The notes under the pieces are model-generated. The model saw only the letters and a program-made list of their open reading frames with translations, had not been told where the DNA came from and made no database searches. Position numbers and translations under genes: made by a program. From NCBI GenBank assembly GCA_944377745.1, contig CALWFV010000005.1, positions 73,876 through 126,481 on the forward strand: a DNA stretch of 52,606 nt. The letters run 5' to 3'. Position 1 is the stretch's first letter. Every line of letters begins with the position of its first letter. Below are positions 35,917 through 43,958 of this stretch, piece by piece. This DNA comes from an uncultured Mediterraneibacter sp. (lineage in GTDB: Bacteria; Bacillota; Clostridia; Lachnospirales; Lachnospiraceae).

Positions 35917-36702
35917 CTATCCCTGCGTATAGCGGGAAAGGAACTGTTTTGTACGTTCCTCCGTGGGATTCTCAAACACCTGTTCCGGCATTCCCTGCTC
36001 CAGGATCCTCCCGTCATCCATAAAGATCACCTGGCTGGACACATCCCTTGCGAATGCCATCTCATGGGTCACGATGATCATCGTCGTCTCCTGGTCCGCA
36101 AGACCTTTAATCACCTTCAGGACCTCTCCTGTCAGTTCCGGATCCAGAGCCGAAGTGGGCTCGTCAAAGCAGAGGATATCCGGTTTCAGCGCGAGAGCAC
36201 GGGCGATCGCCACACGCTGGCACTGTCCGCCGGAGAGCTGGTGAGGATAGTTCTCCATCCTGTCCTCCAGTCCCATCTGAGTCAGAAGAGACTTCGCTTC
36301 TTTCTCGATCTCTGAATGAATCTCTTTTCTGCGCGCCTTATAATCCGGCTGCGCCTTTGCCAGAAGCTCTTTGGCGAGCATGACATTTCCCAGCGCCGTA
36401 TACTGAGGGAACAGATTGAAGGACTGGAACACCAGTCCGAAATGAAGCCGTTTCTTCCGGATCTCCGACTCCTGCATCGTGGATGGATCTTCCGCGTCGA
36501 ACAGAGTCTCCCCATTTACACGGATCTTTCCTCCGCCCGGACGTTCCAGAAAGTTAAGACATCTCAGCAGCGTCGTCTTTCCGCTTCCCGAGGAGCCGAT
36601 AATGGATAACACCTGTCCCTTTTCCAGGGAAAAACTGATATCTTTAAGAACTTCCGTGCGCTCAAAATTTTTATTCAGATGTTCTACTTCTAAAATCGCC
36701 AT
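35917..36702 (-). CDS. Polar amino acid ABC transporter, ATP-binding protein
   Basis: A 261-residue cytoplasmic ATPase of the GlnQ/HisP group that drives uptake of a polar amino acid. Walker A is GSSGSGKTT (about 36-44), the Q-loop lies in VFQSFNLFPQYTALGN, the signature is LSGGQCQRVAIARAL, Walker B is ILCFDEPTSALDPEL, and the switch His is in IVTHEMAFA. One segment after the Q-loop (KAQPDYKARRKEIHSE) is longer than in most GlnQ proteins. I start at ATG 36702, eight bases after AGGAGG; a GTG three codons earlier is possible. It is the last gene of the binding protein / permease / ATPase operon. Confidence 0.93.
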   Translation of the reverse strand: MAILEVEHLNKNFERTEVLKDISFSLEKGQVLSIIGSSGSGKTTLLRCLNFLERPGGGKIRVNGETLFDAEDPSTMQESEIRKKRLHFGLVFQSFNLFPQYTALGNVMLAKELLAKAQPDYKARRKEIHSEIEKEAKSLLTQMGLEDRMENYPHQLSGGQCQRVAIARALALKPDILCFDEPTSALDPELTGEVLKVIKGLADQETTMIIVTHEMAFARDVSSQVIFMDDGRILEQGMPEQVFENPTEERTKQFLSRYTQG

Positions 36703-36714
36703 GTCATCCACCTC

Positions 36715-37401
36715 CTATCTGAAATAATCCAGCTTCTTCTCCAGCTGTCCCAGAAGAACAGTCAGGATCCCGTTGAAGATCAGATAGTAGACAGCGGTGA
36801 AAAACAGGGGCCAGATCGCGCCGGATATACCCTGGGATCCCTTCAGGAAAGCCTGGCCTGCCCAGATAATCTCCTGAAGCGCAATGATCCTCGCCAACGA
36901 CGTATCTTTCACAAGTGTGATGATCTCGTTGGACATCGGCGGCACGATCCGCTTGATCATCTGGAGCAGTGTGATCCTGAAGAAGATCTGGCTCCTCGTC
37001 ATGCCAAGAACAAGTCCCGCTTCTTCCTGCCCTTTCGGAACTCCCTGGATCCCTCCTCTGTAGATCTCAGAGAAGTAGCATGCGTAGTTAAAGATAAAGG
37101 CCACAGAGGCGGCAAGAAAACGCCCCGACTCTCCGCCGCCCCAGATAGGGTTATCCAGCACAAGTCCGGGGAAATAATAAATGATCAGAAGCTGGATCAT
37201 CAGAGGGGTTCCCCTGACGATCCAGACGATGATCTTTGTCAGATAACTCAGCGGGCGGAACCGGGACATCGATCCGAAAGAGATGATGAGTCCCAGCGGC
37301 ACAGCCCCCAGAAGCGTGACAAAAAACAGTTTCAGTGTCTGTATAAAGCCAATGTTCAGCGATTGTATGACAACCGGAAATTGTTCAAGTATCAGTTCCA
37401 T
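36715..37401 (-). CDS. Polar amino acid ABC transporter, permease
   Basis: A 228-residue inner-membrane permease of the HisM/GlnP family with about five membrane helices. The N-terminal segment FIQTLKLFFVTLLGAVPLG and the cytoplasmic EAA loop EEAGLVLGMTRSQIFFRITL are typical. The end shows a typical YLIFNGILTVLLGQLEKKL. It probably works as a homodimer, since only one permease gene is present. It starts 24 bases after the binding-protein gene and is followed after 12 bases by the ATPase gene. Confidence 0.92.
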   Translation of the reverse strand: MELILEQFPVVIQSLNIGFIQTLKLFFVTLLGAVPLGLIISFGSMSRFRPLSYLTKIIVWIVRGTPLMIQLLIIYYFPGLVLDNPIWGGGESGRFLAASVAFIFNYACYFSEIYRGGIQGVPKGQEEAGLVLGMTRSQIFFRITLLQMIKRIVPPMSNEIITLVKDTSLARIIALQEIIWAGQAFLKGSQGISGAIWPLFFTAVYYLIFNGILTVLLGQLEKKLDYFR

Positions 37402-37425
37402 CTCAAAGTTCCACCTGTTTTTCTC

Positions 37426-38265
37426 TTACTGCTCGATCAGGGCAGCCTGCACTTTATAAGTCTCCGCGCACTGCTGCATGGATCCGTCCGCGTAGCTCTC
37501 TGCGAAGAAGTCGTTCAGCTCTTCCGCCAGATCAGAACCTTTGCGGAAGCCAACGCCGTATTCCTCGCTGTTGAGTCCGATCGTATAGGTCAAGTCAGCA
37601 TAGCTTGTTCCCTCGCCTACCATTGCAGACGCCATAAGGGAATCGATCACTGCCGCGTCACATGTGCCGCCCTCAACTTCCATAAGGGCATCCGCCTGTG
37701 CTGTCACAGGAGTGTAGTCCAGTCCGAGAGCGCTGACCTGTTCCTCTCCGGCGCTTCCCGCCTCTACGGCGAAGCTGAGGTCTGCAAGGCTGTCTGTATC
37801 CTGATACTGATCTGCAGCGTCAGCCGGAACGACTACGACCTGAGCGTTGTTCAGATACGCGTTCGTACACTCCATCGCGCTTGTCACCTCGTCTGTGAGC
37901 GTCATGCCGTTCCACACGCAGTCGATGGACTTTCCGTCCAGTTCAAGAACCTTGTTGTCCCAGTCGATCTCCACGAACTCTGCCTCGACCCCAAGGCTCT
38001 CTGCGAATGCTTTCGCCATATCCGCATCGAATCCGATCCAGTCGCCGTTGTCGTCTTTGTAATCCATAGGCTCAAAGTTTGTGATACCCACCACAAGAGT
38101 CCCTTTGTCCTTGACATACTGCATATCGCTTTCTTCCGCCGCATCAGAAGCTCCGTCATCAGACGCCGCTGTTGTGTCTGCGTCTGAACTTCCTGATCCG
38201 CATCCCGGCAGCATAGAAACTGCAAAAACAGCACACAATAAAACGCTTAAAACTTTTCTTTTCAT
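37426..38265 (-). CDS. Polar amino acid-binding lipoprotein of the ABC importer
   Basis: A 279-residue lipoprotein. The signal peptide leads to the lipobox MLPGC (Cys22), followed by a Ser/Asp/Ala-rich linker (23-45). The solute-binding domain (about 52-279) shows GTLVVGITNFEPMDYKDDNG, WIGFDADMAKAFAESLG and VWNGMTLTDE, in which the Arg commonly found in amino-acid binders is not obvious. It is the family-3 (glutamine/histidine) type of protein; the exact ligand cannot be stated. It is the first and probably most strongly expressed gene of its operon. Confidence 0.92.
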   Translation of the reverse strand: MKRKVLSVLLCAVFAVSMLPGCGSGSSDADTTAASDDGASDAAEESDMQYVKDKGTLVVGITNFEPMDYKDDNGDWIGFDADMAKAFAESLGVEAEFVEIDWDNKVLELDGKSIDCVWNGMTLTDEVTSAMECTNAYLNNAQVVVVPADAADQYQDTDSLADLSFAVEAGSAGEEQVSALGLDYTPVTAQADALMEVEGGTCDAAVIDSLMASAMVGEGTSYADLTYTIGLNSEEYGVGFRKGSDLAEELNDFFAESYADGSMQQCAETYKVQAALIEQ

Positions 38266-38350
38266 AAATAATACCCTCCTGCTGCCATTCTGAAAACAGC
38301 ACTTTTTTTCTCTATCAATGAGTCACTGCACCACGATAAAGTCACGTTGT

Positions 38351-38379
38351 ATTCTACCACAGGGGCATTCTTATGTCAA
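38351..38379 (-). promoter_or_regulatory. Promoter of the amino-acid ABC importer
   Basis: TTGACA (complement of 38374-38379), a 17-base spacer and TAGAAT (complement of 38351-38356). The leader to the ATG is about 80 bases; I see no riboswitch in it. Confidence 0.75.
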
Positions 38380-38401
38380 TTTATTTCTGAAAGTTACTGT
38401 T

Positions 38402-38471
38402 CACACCGCCCCGGGGACAGGAAGATGAATCGTCATGCCTGCATGTAAGAGTCATCTTCCCGTCAGGTGTG
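38402..38471 (-). terminator. Long terminator-like hairpin closing the TPR/DUF5716/DUF5717 operon
   Basis: CACACC (38402-38407) pairs with GGTGTG (38466-38471), and GGAAGATGA (38420-38428) with TCATCTTCC (38452-38460), with a GAC/GTC link between. The right arm overlaps the stop codon of the TPR gene. The U tract is poor, so it may act as an RNA-stabilising end as well. Confidence 0.6.
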
Positions 38472-39230
38472 GCTCCTCCGATGCTGTCTCTTCCACTTTT
38501 CCAGAAGAACCGGAGTAGGCTCAATCTGCAGATTCTTCTTAATCTCATCGATTTCCTGTCTCATCTGGGCATTGACCTCCATATAGTCTTCATGCTTTGT
38601 GATAAGAATATGATATTCCTCCATCGACATGTACTTATACGAAGCATAGAGATACGGCTTGAGAAGTGCTTTGTCCTCACAGATCTGATAGGCCCGGTCA
38701 TACATTTTTGCTGACTCCTGATACAGGAAAAGACGCCCGTAGGCCGCTCCCAGCCCGGCGTAGATCTTTCCGTAGAACTTCTCGTCCACGCTCTCATCCT
38801 TCTCCTCGTTCAGGATCGCCTGATACACAAGGATCGCCTCCTCAATCTCGCCGCTCTCAAGGAGGTTGTCTCCCTTATATTTCTGCCGTTCGATGTCACG
38901 CTGATTCTTCAGATGCTCCAGCACGTTCTGGATATGTATCATCTGTGGCTCCCGGTAGATCCTGGAGGCTTTCAGGATTGTCAGCACAAATTTCTCGACT
39001 GACCCCCTCAGGCGCAGCACGTCCCGCAGGCTGTCCGCAAGAGCCGGCATCCCGATCTCCTCCTCGATCCAGTTGCAGAGCTGCTCGTTCATGATCGTAT
39101 AGTCGATCAGATAGAGATTATTGCACAGATAATAACACAGCTCCTCGATCGTAAAGATCCGGCAGTGGATCCTGGTTATCTCATAGGGATGCGTCGCATG
39201 TTTATCATGACAAAGAATTAAATTTCCCAT
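38463..39230 (-). CDS. TPR-type helical protein of the DUF5716/DUF5717 module
   Basis: A 255-residue soluble helical protein. The N-terminal third (about 1-60) has FTIEELCYYLCNNLYLIDY. A middle TPR-like array (about 118-200) includes GDNLLESGEIEEAILVYQAI and YAGLGAAYGRLFLYQESAKM, with the small-large residue pattern of TPR helices. The C terminus is charged and basic. I cannot assign a biochemical role. The start is chosen at 39230, five bases after AGGAGG; an ATG three bases earlier is too close to it. That ribosome site lies inside the last codons of the DUF5716-like gene, with which it overlaps by 26 bases, so the two are translationally coupled. It is the third gene of the module. Confidence 0.75.
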   Translation of the reverse strand: MGNLILCHDKHATHPYEITRIHCRIFTIEELCYYLCNNLYLIDYTIMNEQLCNWIEEEIGMPALADSLRDVLRLRGSVEKFVLTILKASRIYREPQMIHIQNVLEHLKNQRDIERQKYKGDNLLESGEIEEAILVYQAILNEEKDESVDEKFYGKIYAGLGAAYGRLFLYQESAKMYDRAYQICEDKALLKPYLYASYKYMSMEEYHILITKHEDYMEVNAQMRQEIDEIKKNLQIEPTPVLLEKWKRQHRRSHT

Positions 39231-40488
39231 CATTGCCTCCTAAATGTATGGTCTTCTCCGCCTGGAAATCCGTGGGGAGGAAAAAATCTCCGAATCCTAC
39301 GTCTTTTACCGTGATCTTGCACGTTTTCTCATCCAAAAAAAGAGTCTCGATCTGAAGCCGCATGGAATACTCCGCCCGTTTTGGGAATTTATCAAGAGAA
39401 ATCTTCTCTGTCTTCAGTGTACCCTGGGTCAGGGATTCAATGTGGAACTCGATATCCTCCACATCCTCCATGATCACTTCCCACTGATTGTTGGATTCAT
39501 ACCAGTGCGCTCCCCAGGAAACAATAGGATACCACATCTCCTGCCCGTCCACACGCATATTGACCGTAATCTGATCTGTCAGTTTATCCTCTGAGAGATA
39601 TACCGGATTTTCGATATGCATATAAAGTTTCCGATACGCCGTATAGCATGCTCCCTTACTGTACAGATTGTTTCCAATGAACGCCCGGCGCCCGTTGCAG
39701 AGCACCCGGAGCGCTTTCGGGTACCAGTTGTTCTCAAACCCCTCCCCTGTCAGAAAAACAGAGGAGACGATCCGTTTGTCGAACACGCTTTCTATAAACC
39801 TGCAGAACATGGTGTCGGCTTCTTTCGCCTTGTCCTCATTCAGCACCGGATAAACCATGGCAAGTTCTTTCATATGTGCACTCGCCACCTCGTCCACTGT
39901 CACAAAAGTAGTCTTTCCTCCGCCCAGCCCCGGTTTGAGCCGGCGCAGCATATACGCCTTGATCTCATTTCTGTCACAGCAGAACAGCGCCGCGTCATAC
40001 TGCCACAGCTCTTTGGGCTGATAAAACAGATAGTTGCAGAAGCTTTCCTTATAATCCTGTATGAAGATATGCCTCTTATCAATATTCATCCGCACCGCGA
40101 TCCCCCGGAGCATCTGCGCCAGTTCCTCCGTCAGAGCCGGGACACTGAACACGATCCCGTCGATCCGCGGAAACGTCTGGAGCGACATCTGGATAAATTG
40201 TGAGAGAAGCCATACTGCGTCATAGGTTTCTTCACCAAACTCGATCTTATCACCGGCAAGGCTCCTGCTCAGAAGTCTTGTGACTGTAAATCCCTCTTTT
40301 ATGGAGACCAGCCTTTTTGCCTCCTTGCCGTAAGCCCATGTATCCCTCAGTTTCCCGATAACCAGAGGGATCTGATAATTGTCGGAATCCACCTCCAGCG
40401 TTTCCGGCTCCATCTGCTGATCATTGTAGTAACTGATCTGGCACGTCTTTTCATTTATCTCATATCCTATTATATTGCCCTGTCCCAT
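39205..40488 (-). CDS. DUF5716-like protein with Hsp70/actin-type fold and eroded nucleotide motifs
   Basis: A 427-residue cytosolic protein. Its order of segments follows the Hsp70 ATPase domain: IIGYEINEKTCQISYY (6-21) at the place of phosphate-1, GKLRDTWAYGKEAKR (45-59) like the early Hsp70 GxxAK segment, GIVFSVPALTEELAQML (111-127) like the VPA segment, YDAALFCCDRNEIKAYM (164-180) at phosphate-2, and VFLTGEGF (244-251) with GNNLYSKGACYTA (272-284) like the adenosine region. The Gly-Thr-Thr and GGGT residues that hold nucleotide are missing, so ATPase activity is doubtful. The C terminus (about 290-427) is beta-rich. AAGGAGG precedes the ATG. It lies 15 bases after the DUF5717-like gene. 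The family name is from recognition, the fold from motif order. Confidence 0.72.
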   Translation of the reverse strand: MGQGNIIGYEINEKTCQISYYNDQQMEPETLEVDSDNYQIPLVIGKLRDTWAYGKEAKRLVSIKEGFTVTRLLSRSLAGDKIEFGEETYDAVWLLSQFIQMSLQTFPRIDGIVFSVPALTEELAQMLRGIAVRMNIDKRHIFIQDYKESFCNYLFYQPKELWQYDAALFCCDRNEIKAYMLRRLKPGLGGGKTTFVTVDEVASAHMKELAMVYPVLNEDKAKEADTMFCRFIESVFDKRIVSSVFLTGEGFENNWYPKALRVLCNGRRAFIGNNLYSKGACYTAYRKLYMHIENPVYLSEDKLTDQITVNMRVDGQEMWYPIVSWGAHWYESNNQWEVIMEDVEDIEFHIESLTQGTLKTEKISLDKFPKRAEYSMRLQIETLFLDEKTCKITVKDVGFGDFFLPTDFQAEKTIHLGGNDGKFNSLS

Positions 40489-40503
40489 GGAAAGGCACCC
40501 TCC

Positions 40504-43500
40504 TTAATACTGTTCAAACATATGCGCGGCAACCGTGTCCTCCAGCGCGTATGATCTCATCTTTCTCTCCCTCTCCTTCTCATCCGTCTCCAAAAGGATA
40601 TCATTGAGTCTTCCGTATCTGCCCTGTTCCCCCGGCATTACTTCCCGCACGCAGGTCTCCTTGTCGCTGCGGTAGGAATTACCGTCTATGGTTTCCTTGA
40701 AATAATATTTCAGCTTTTCGTTTGCAAACAGCACAAACTTTTTCACATACAGATTCTCATACATAGGAGTTAGCACCTCTGTAGAATAATCCGCAGGCTC
40801 TCTCCCGCCTTTCTGAAGCTGATAGTAGAGCATAACCCGGCTTCCCTTCTGCCCCTTATATTCGATCAGAACCTTATCCCAGAGCTGCAGTTCGATCAGC
40901 CATTCCTTCTCGTACGCAAGAAAGAACGGGAAATATATCTGTTTTCCGCACAGTTCCTGCAAAAACTTCTTCAGCGTCCTGCGAGTCTGAGAGTTATACT
41001 CCCTGGTTGAATAGTATTTCAGCACCGCGAGTTTGCAGATATCGATGGTGGTTTCCCCCTTCTCGTACTCCCTGCATATGATATCGATCACACTCTTTCC
41101 GATCCGTCGCTCTTCTACCACATATTCTCTTGAGATATATGCAAGATAAGCCTGTTGGAGCCGGAAATACGCCCCTTCTTCATAGTATTCCTCAAAGATC
41201 GGAGCCTCCTGGAACAACTCCTCAGAAAAAAGCATCTGCGTCAGAATCCTCTCTGCCAGTTTATGGGTATGAACCTCATAATCCCGTGCTTCTCTCCAGA
41301 GCTGCTTCATATCCAGCGTGGCACCGCAGTAATAATTAGCAAGATATGTCAGAATCACTTTATCATACTGTCGTTTTTTAAAGAGATCAAAGCAGACATA
41401 GGTAAGGAAGTCGTCATTTTCATAATTGTTCTCCCTGATATTCTTACTGCACAGGCTGAAGATCTCGTCCTCCGTAAAGTTTTCCAGCCCTTTCTCTCTG
41501 ACGACCTCCAGCGTCAGCTCCTCTGTCTCATCCTCACGGCGATTTCGCAGGAGTCCGTTCAGATACTTTCTGCACATGTCCATATATCTGAGCTCATAGA
41601 AAAGCCGCTTGCTCTCATAAGGAATGGAATCCGTATAATGTCTTCCGTCCTTCGCCTCCCACACAAGCCGGTCAGTCTTTGAATACAGAAATACCCTTGT
41701 TCCATTCTCAAGATACGGCGCCTTCTGGGTGATCCTGCCATTCTCGGAAATGACATGGACATACTTCATGTTTGATACTTTTGTCGTAATCCAGTAAGCA
41801 TGGCAGATATCATAAAGCGCCTTCACCCGTTCCGTATTCATGGACGATTCCACGATAAACCTTTTGTAGATGATCCGGAGCTGTTCGTCAATGTTCCTGC
41901 GCTCCAGCTGATTCCAGGCAAATGCCTCCATCTCATCACGGTAATGAGTGTAGATCTCACTGGACTCGTCCTCATAAGTGATCAGATTGGAATAGAGAAA
42001 CGCGCACTTATGGTAATCCAGTGTATTTCCGTGCATAAAATACAGGTATACCGAGCGTGGCAGCGCCTTGTGGAACCGCTCCGGCCGGGCCGCCGCCATA
42101 TAGTATTCGTAGAGCTGGGCAATCTTCAGTTCTGACTCCACCGCCTTTTCATACCACTTGAAATAGCAGCTGTCCATGCAGCTCCCCTTGATCAGGAGCG
42201 TGCAGACCGCATTGAGGATCATGGACTCTTCATACATAGCATACGCCATTTCAAGTACTTTATAGAGATGACGGTCAAATACCTTCATCTGGCTTGCAAG
42301 ATTTGCGGTATACAGCGCCAGCTCTTTTGTCATCAGTTTGTATTTTACAGCAAAGAGAAGCACTCTTACTTCGAATTTCCCCAGCTTTTTCAGGGATGAG
42401 CTTCTCTCTCTGAAACAGCGGAACGCCTGCATATAGAACCAGATGCTGTGGGAACGTTCCTCATAAAACTGCTGTTCCAGGGCACGGAGACGTTCACTGT
42501 AGATCTTATACTCCGAATCCACTTCCACCAGCATACAGAGGATCAGCCAGCTGTCAGGATGTTTCATGAAAGATCTTGACAGTTCCTCTGCCACCCTCCT
42601 CTGTCCGATCGTATCATTGCTCAGAAGAGTCGTGAGATACAGGTAATACGAGCTGAGCTCCACATCCTTTCCGATGGCAAAGCGGTTATAGTTATAGGAT
42701 TCCAGGATCCATTTTGCATCCTCCGTCTTCCCCCCGATCAGACAGATATGGGCGTTGACCAGAAGATAGATCTCATTTTTGGGATCCGAATCTCTCAGGC
42801 GGTTAATCCTTCTAACCGCATCTTCCGTCCATGCAGAAAGCTCCTGCCGTCCGCTCTCGTAATTGAGATACCCCTTCACAATACCTGCAAACTCCCGTTC
42901 ATGATCCCTGCGGTCCTCATCTCTTTTTACATTTTTTTCCACGACGATCTCGTAGGTGAGCGTCTCATAGGGAGTATCGAGGATGACTCGTCCGAAATTA
43001 CTCCCTGAATGAAGATTTTCCGTTGTGATAAAATATTCCAGACGGTAGGAATTACCGATAAATTCTTCTGTCGTGATATGTGTGTGCTCTACATAGAGGA
43101 AATCCCCCTCAATCCTCACATCAATCTCGAGATATCCCCATGTGTTTTTCTTGATGGTAAAAGTCTCTTTGCGGGCTTCGGTAAGAGACATGAACGCACG
43201 GCTCTCCTCCTCCAGTGTCAGAAAGATCTTTTCCTTCTGTTTGCATCCCACAAGGAACTCCTCAAGGCCGTGCTGATCCAGTTCCCACTTGCGCATATTA
43301 TCATAAAGAGCCTGAATCCTGATATCTTCATATTTTAATATCTCGTAAAAATCCCGGGAGCGGAACAGTTTCTCCGCTTCCGCAGCGTCCCGGAACGCAA
43401 GCTTTTTAAAGTCATCCAGACTCTGCACCTTCCCGTATTGGGTCAGGACAAAGGGTTTCTCTATCACCGCGGTAAAGGCGATGTCGAACTCTCCGCCGTT

Positions 43501-43806
43501 GCATACAATGGTAAATTTGCCGTGTTCCACATGCCCGGGCACCAGCCCTCTCCCGTCATATGTATAATAGATGTTTACAGGATTGCCGTCGAACCCCTCC
43601 TCCTGGCACTGAACACGATAGGAGGACGGATAGACAAGACCTCTTATCGTACCCTCCCCCTGGTTCTGGAGTGAGAAGCTCCCTTTATATTCTTCCCCCT
43701 CGCCCACTCTCATGATGATATGGGTCTCCGGAAAAATAATCTCCGGCTGGGGGATATGGAAATCTCCTTTTGCAAAACGTTTGATCTTATTTTTCAAATC
43801 GGTCAC
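40504..43806 (-). CDS. DUF5717-like large protein (N-terminal beta domain plus alpha-solenoid)
   Basis: An 1100-residue protein with no signal peptide or membrane helix, so cytosolic. Residues about 25-125 are beta-rich and look like an Ig/ASH-type domain (EEYKGSFSLQNQGEGTIRG, then KFTIVCNGGEFDIAFTAVIE). A second beta segment lies near 210-305. From about 315 on, helical pairs of TPR-like type dominate (ELSAWTEDAVRRINRLRDSD, YLLVNAHICLIGGKTEDAKW), broken by a small beta insert near 685-750. The C terminus (about 1000-1100) is charged. I do not know its function; large solenoids of this kind serve as scaffolds. It is the first gene of the three-gene module and has a clear extended -10 promoter 50 bases upstream. 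Confidence 0.72.
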   Translation of the reverse strand: MTDLKNKIKRFAKGDFHIPQPEIIFPETHIIMRVGEGEEYKGSFSLQNQGEGTIRGLVYPSSYRVQCQEEGFDGNPVNIYYTYDGRGLVPGHVEHGKFTIVCNGGEFDIAFTAVIEKPFVLTQYGKVQSLDDFKKLAFRDAAEAEKLFRSRDFYEILKYEDIRIQALYDNMRKWELDQHGLEEFLVGCKQKEKIFLTLEEESRAFMSLTEARKETFTIKKNTWGYLEIDVRIEGDFLYVEHTHITTEEFIGNSYRLEYFITTENLHSGSNFGRVILDTPYETLTYEIVVEKNVKRDEDRRDHEREFAGIVKGYLNYESGRQELSAWTEDAVRRINRLRDSDPKNEIYLLVNAHICLIGGKTEDAKWILESYNYNRFAIGKDVELSSYYLYLTTLLSNDTIGQRRVAEELSRSFMKHPDSWLILCMLVEVDSEYKIYSERLRALEQQFYEERSHSIWFYMQAFRCFRERSSSLKKLGKFEVRVLLFAVKYKLMTKELALYTANLASQMKVFDRHLYKVLEMAYAMYEESMILNAVCTLLIKGSCMDSCYFKWYEKAVESELKIAQLYEYYMAAARPERFHKALPRSVYLYFMHGNTLDYHKCAFLYSNLITYEDESSEIYTHYRDEMEAFAWNQLERRNIDEQLRIIYKRFIVESSMNTERVKALYDICHAYWITTKVSNMKYVHVISENGRITQKAPYLENGTRVFLYSKTDRLVWEAKDGRHYTDSIPYESKRLFYELRYMDMCRKYLNGLLRNRREDETEELTLEVVREKGLENFTEDEIFSLCSKNIRENNYENDDFLTYVCFDLFKKRQYDKVILTYLANYYCGATLDMKQLWREARDYEVHTHKLAERILTQMLFSEELFQEAPIFEEYYEEGAYFRLQQAYLAYISREYVVEERRIGKSVIDIICREYEKGETTIDICKLAVLKYYSTREYNSQTRRTLKKFLQELCGKQIYFPFFLAYEKEWLIELQLWDKVLIEYKGQKGSRVMLYYQLQKGGREPADYSTEVLTPMYENLYVKKFVLFANEKLKYYFKETIDGNSYRSDKETCVREVMPGEQGRYGRLNDILLETDEKERERKMRSYALEDTVAAHMFEQY

Positions 43807-43855
43807 CTACTCATAATACTTTTCCCTGCCGGAAGGCAAAGGAACGCTACTATGA

Positions 43856-43885
43856 ATTATAGCATCATTGAACTGTATCTGGCAA
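43856..43885 (-). promoter_or_regulatory. Promoter of the DUF5717/DUF5716/TPR module
   Basis: TTGCCA (complement of 43880-43885), an 18-base spacer and a perfect TATAAT (complement of 43856-43861) preceded by TGC, an extended -10. The module can therefore be transcribed apart from the transglutaminase operon upstream. Confidence 0.7.
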
Positions 43886-43958
43886 TGGGAGAATAGAAGA
43901 ATTTATTTCCACATTGTATACACGCATACTTTTCTTTCTTTTTGCCAGGCCTCTGCCT

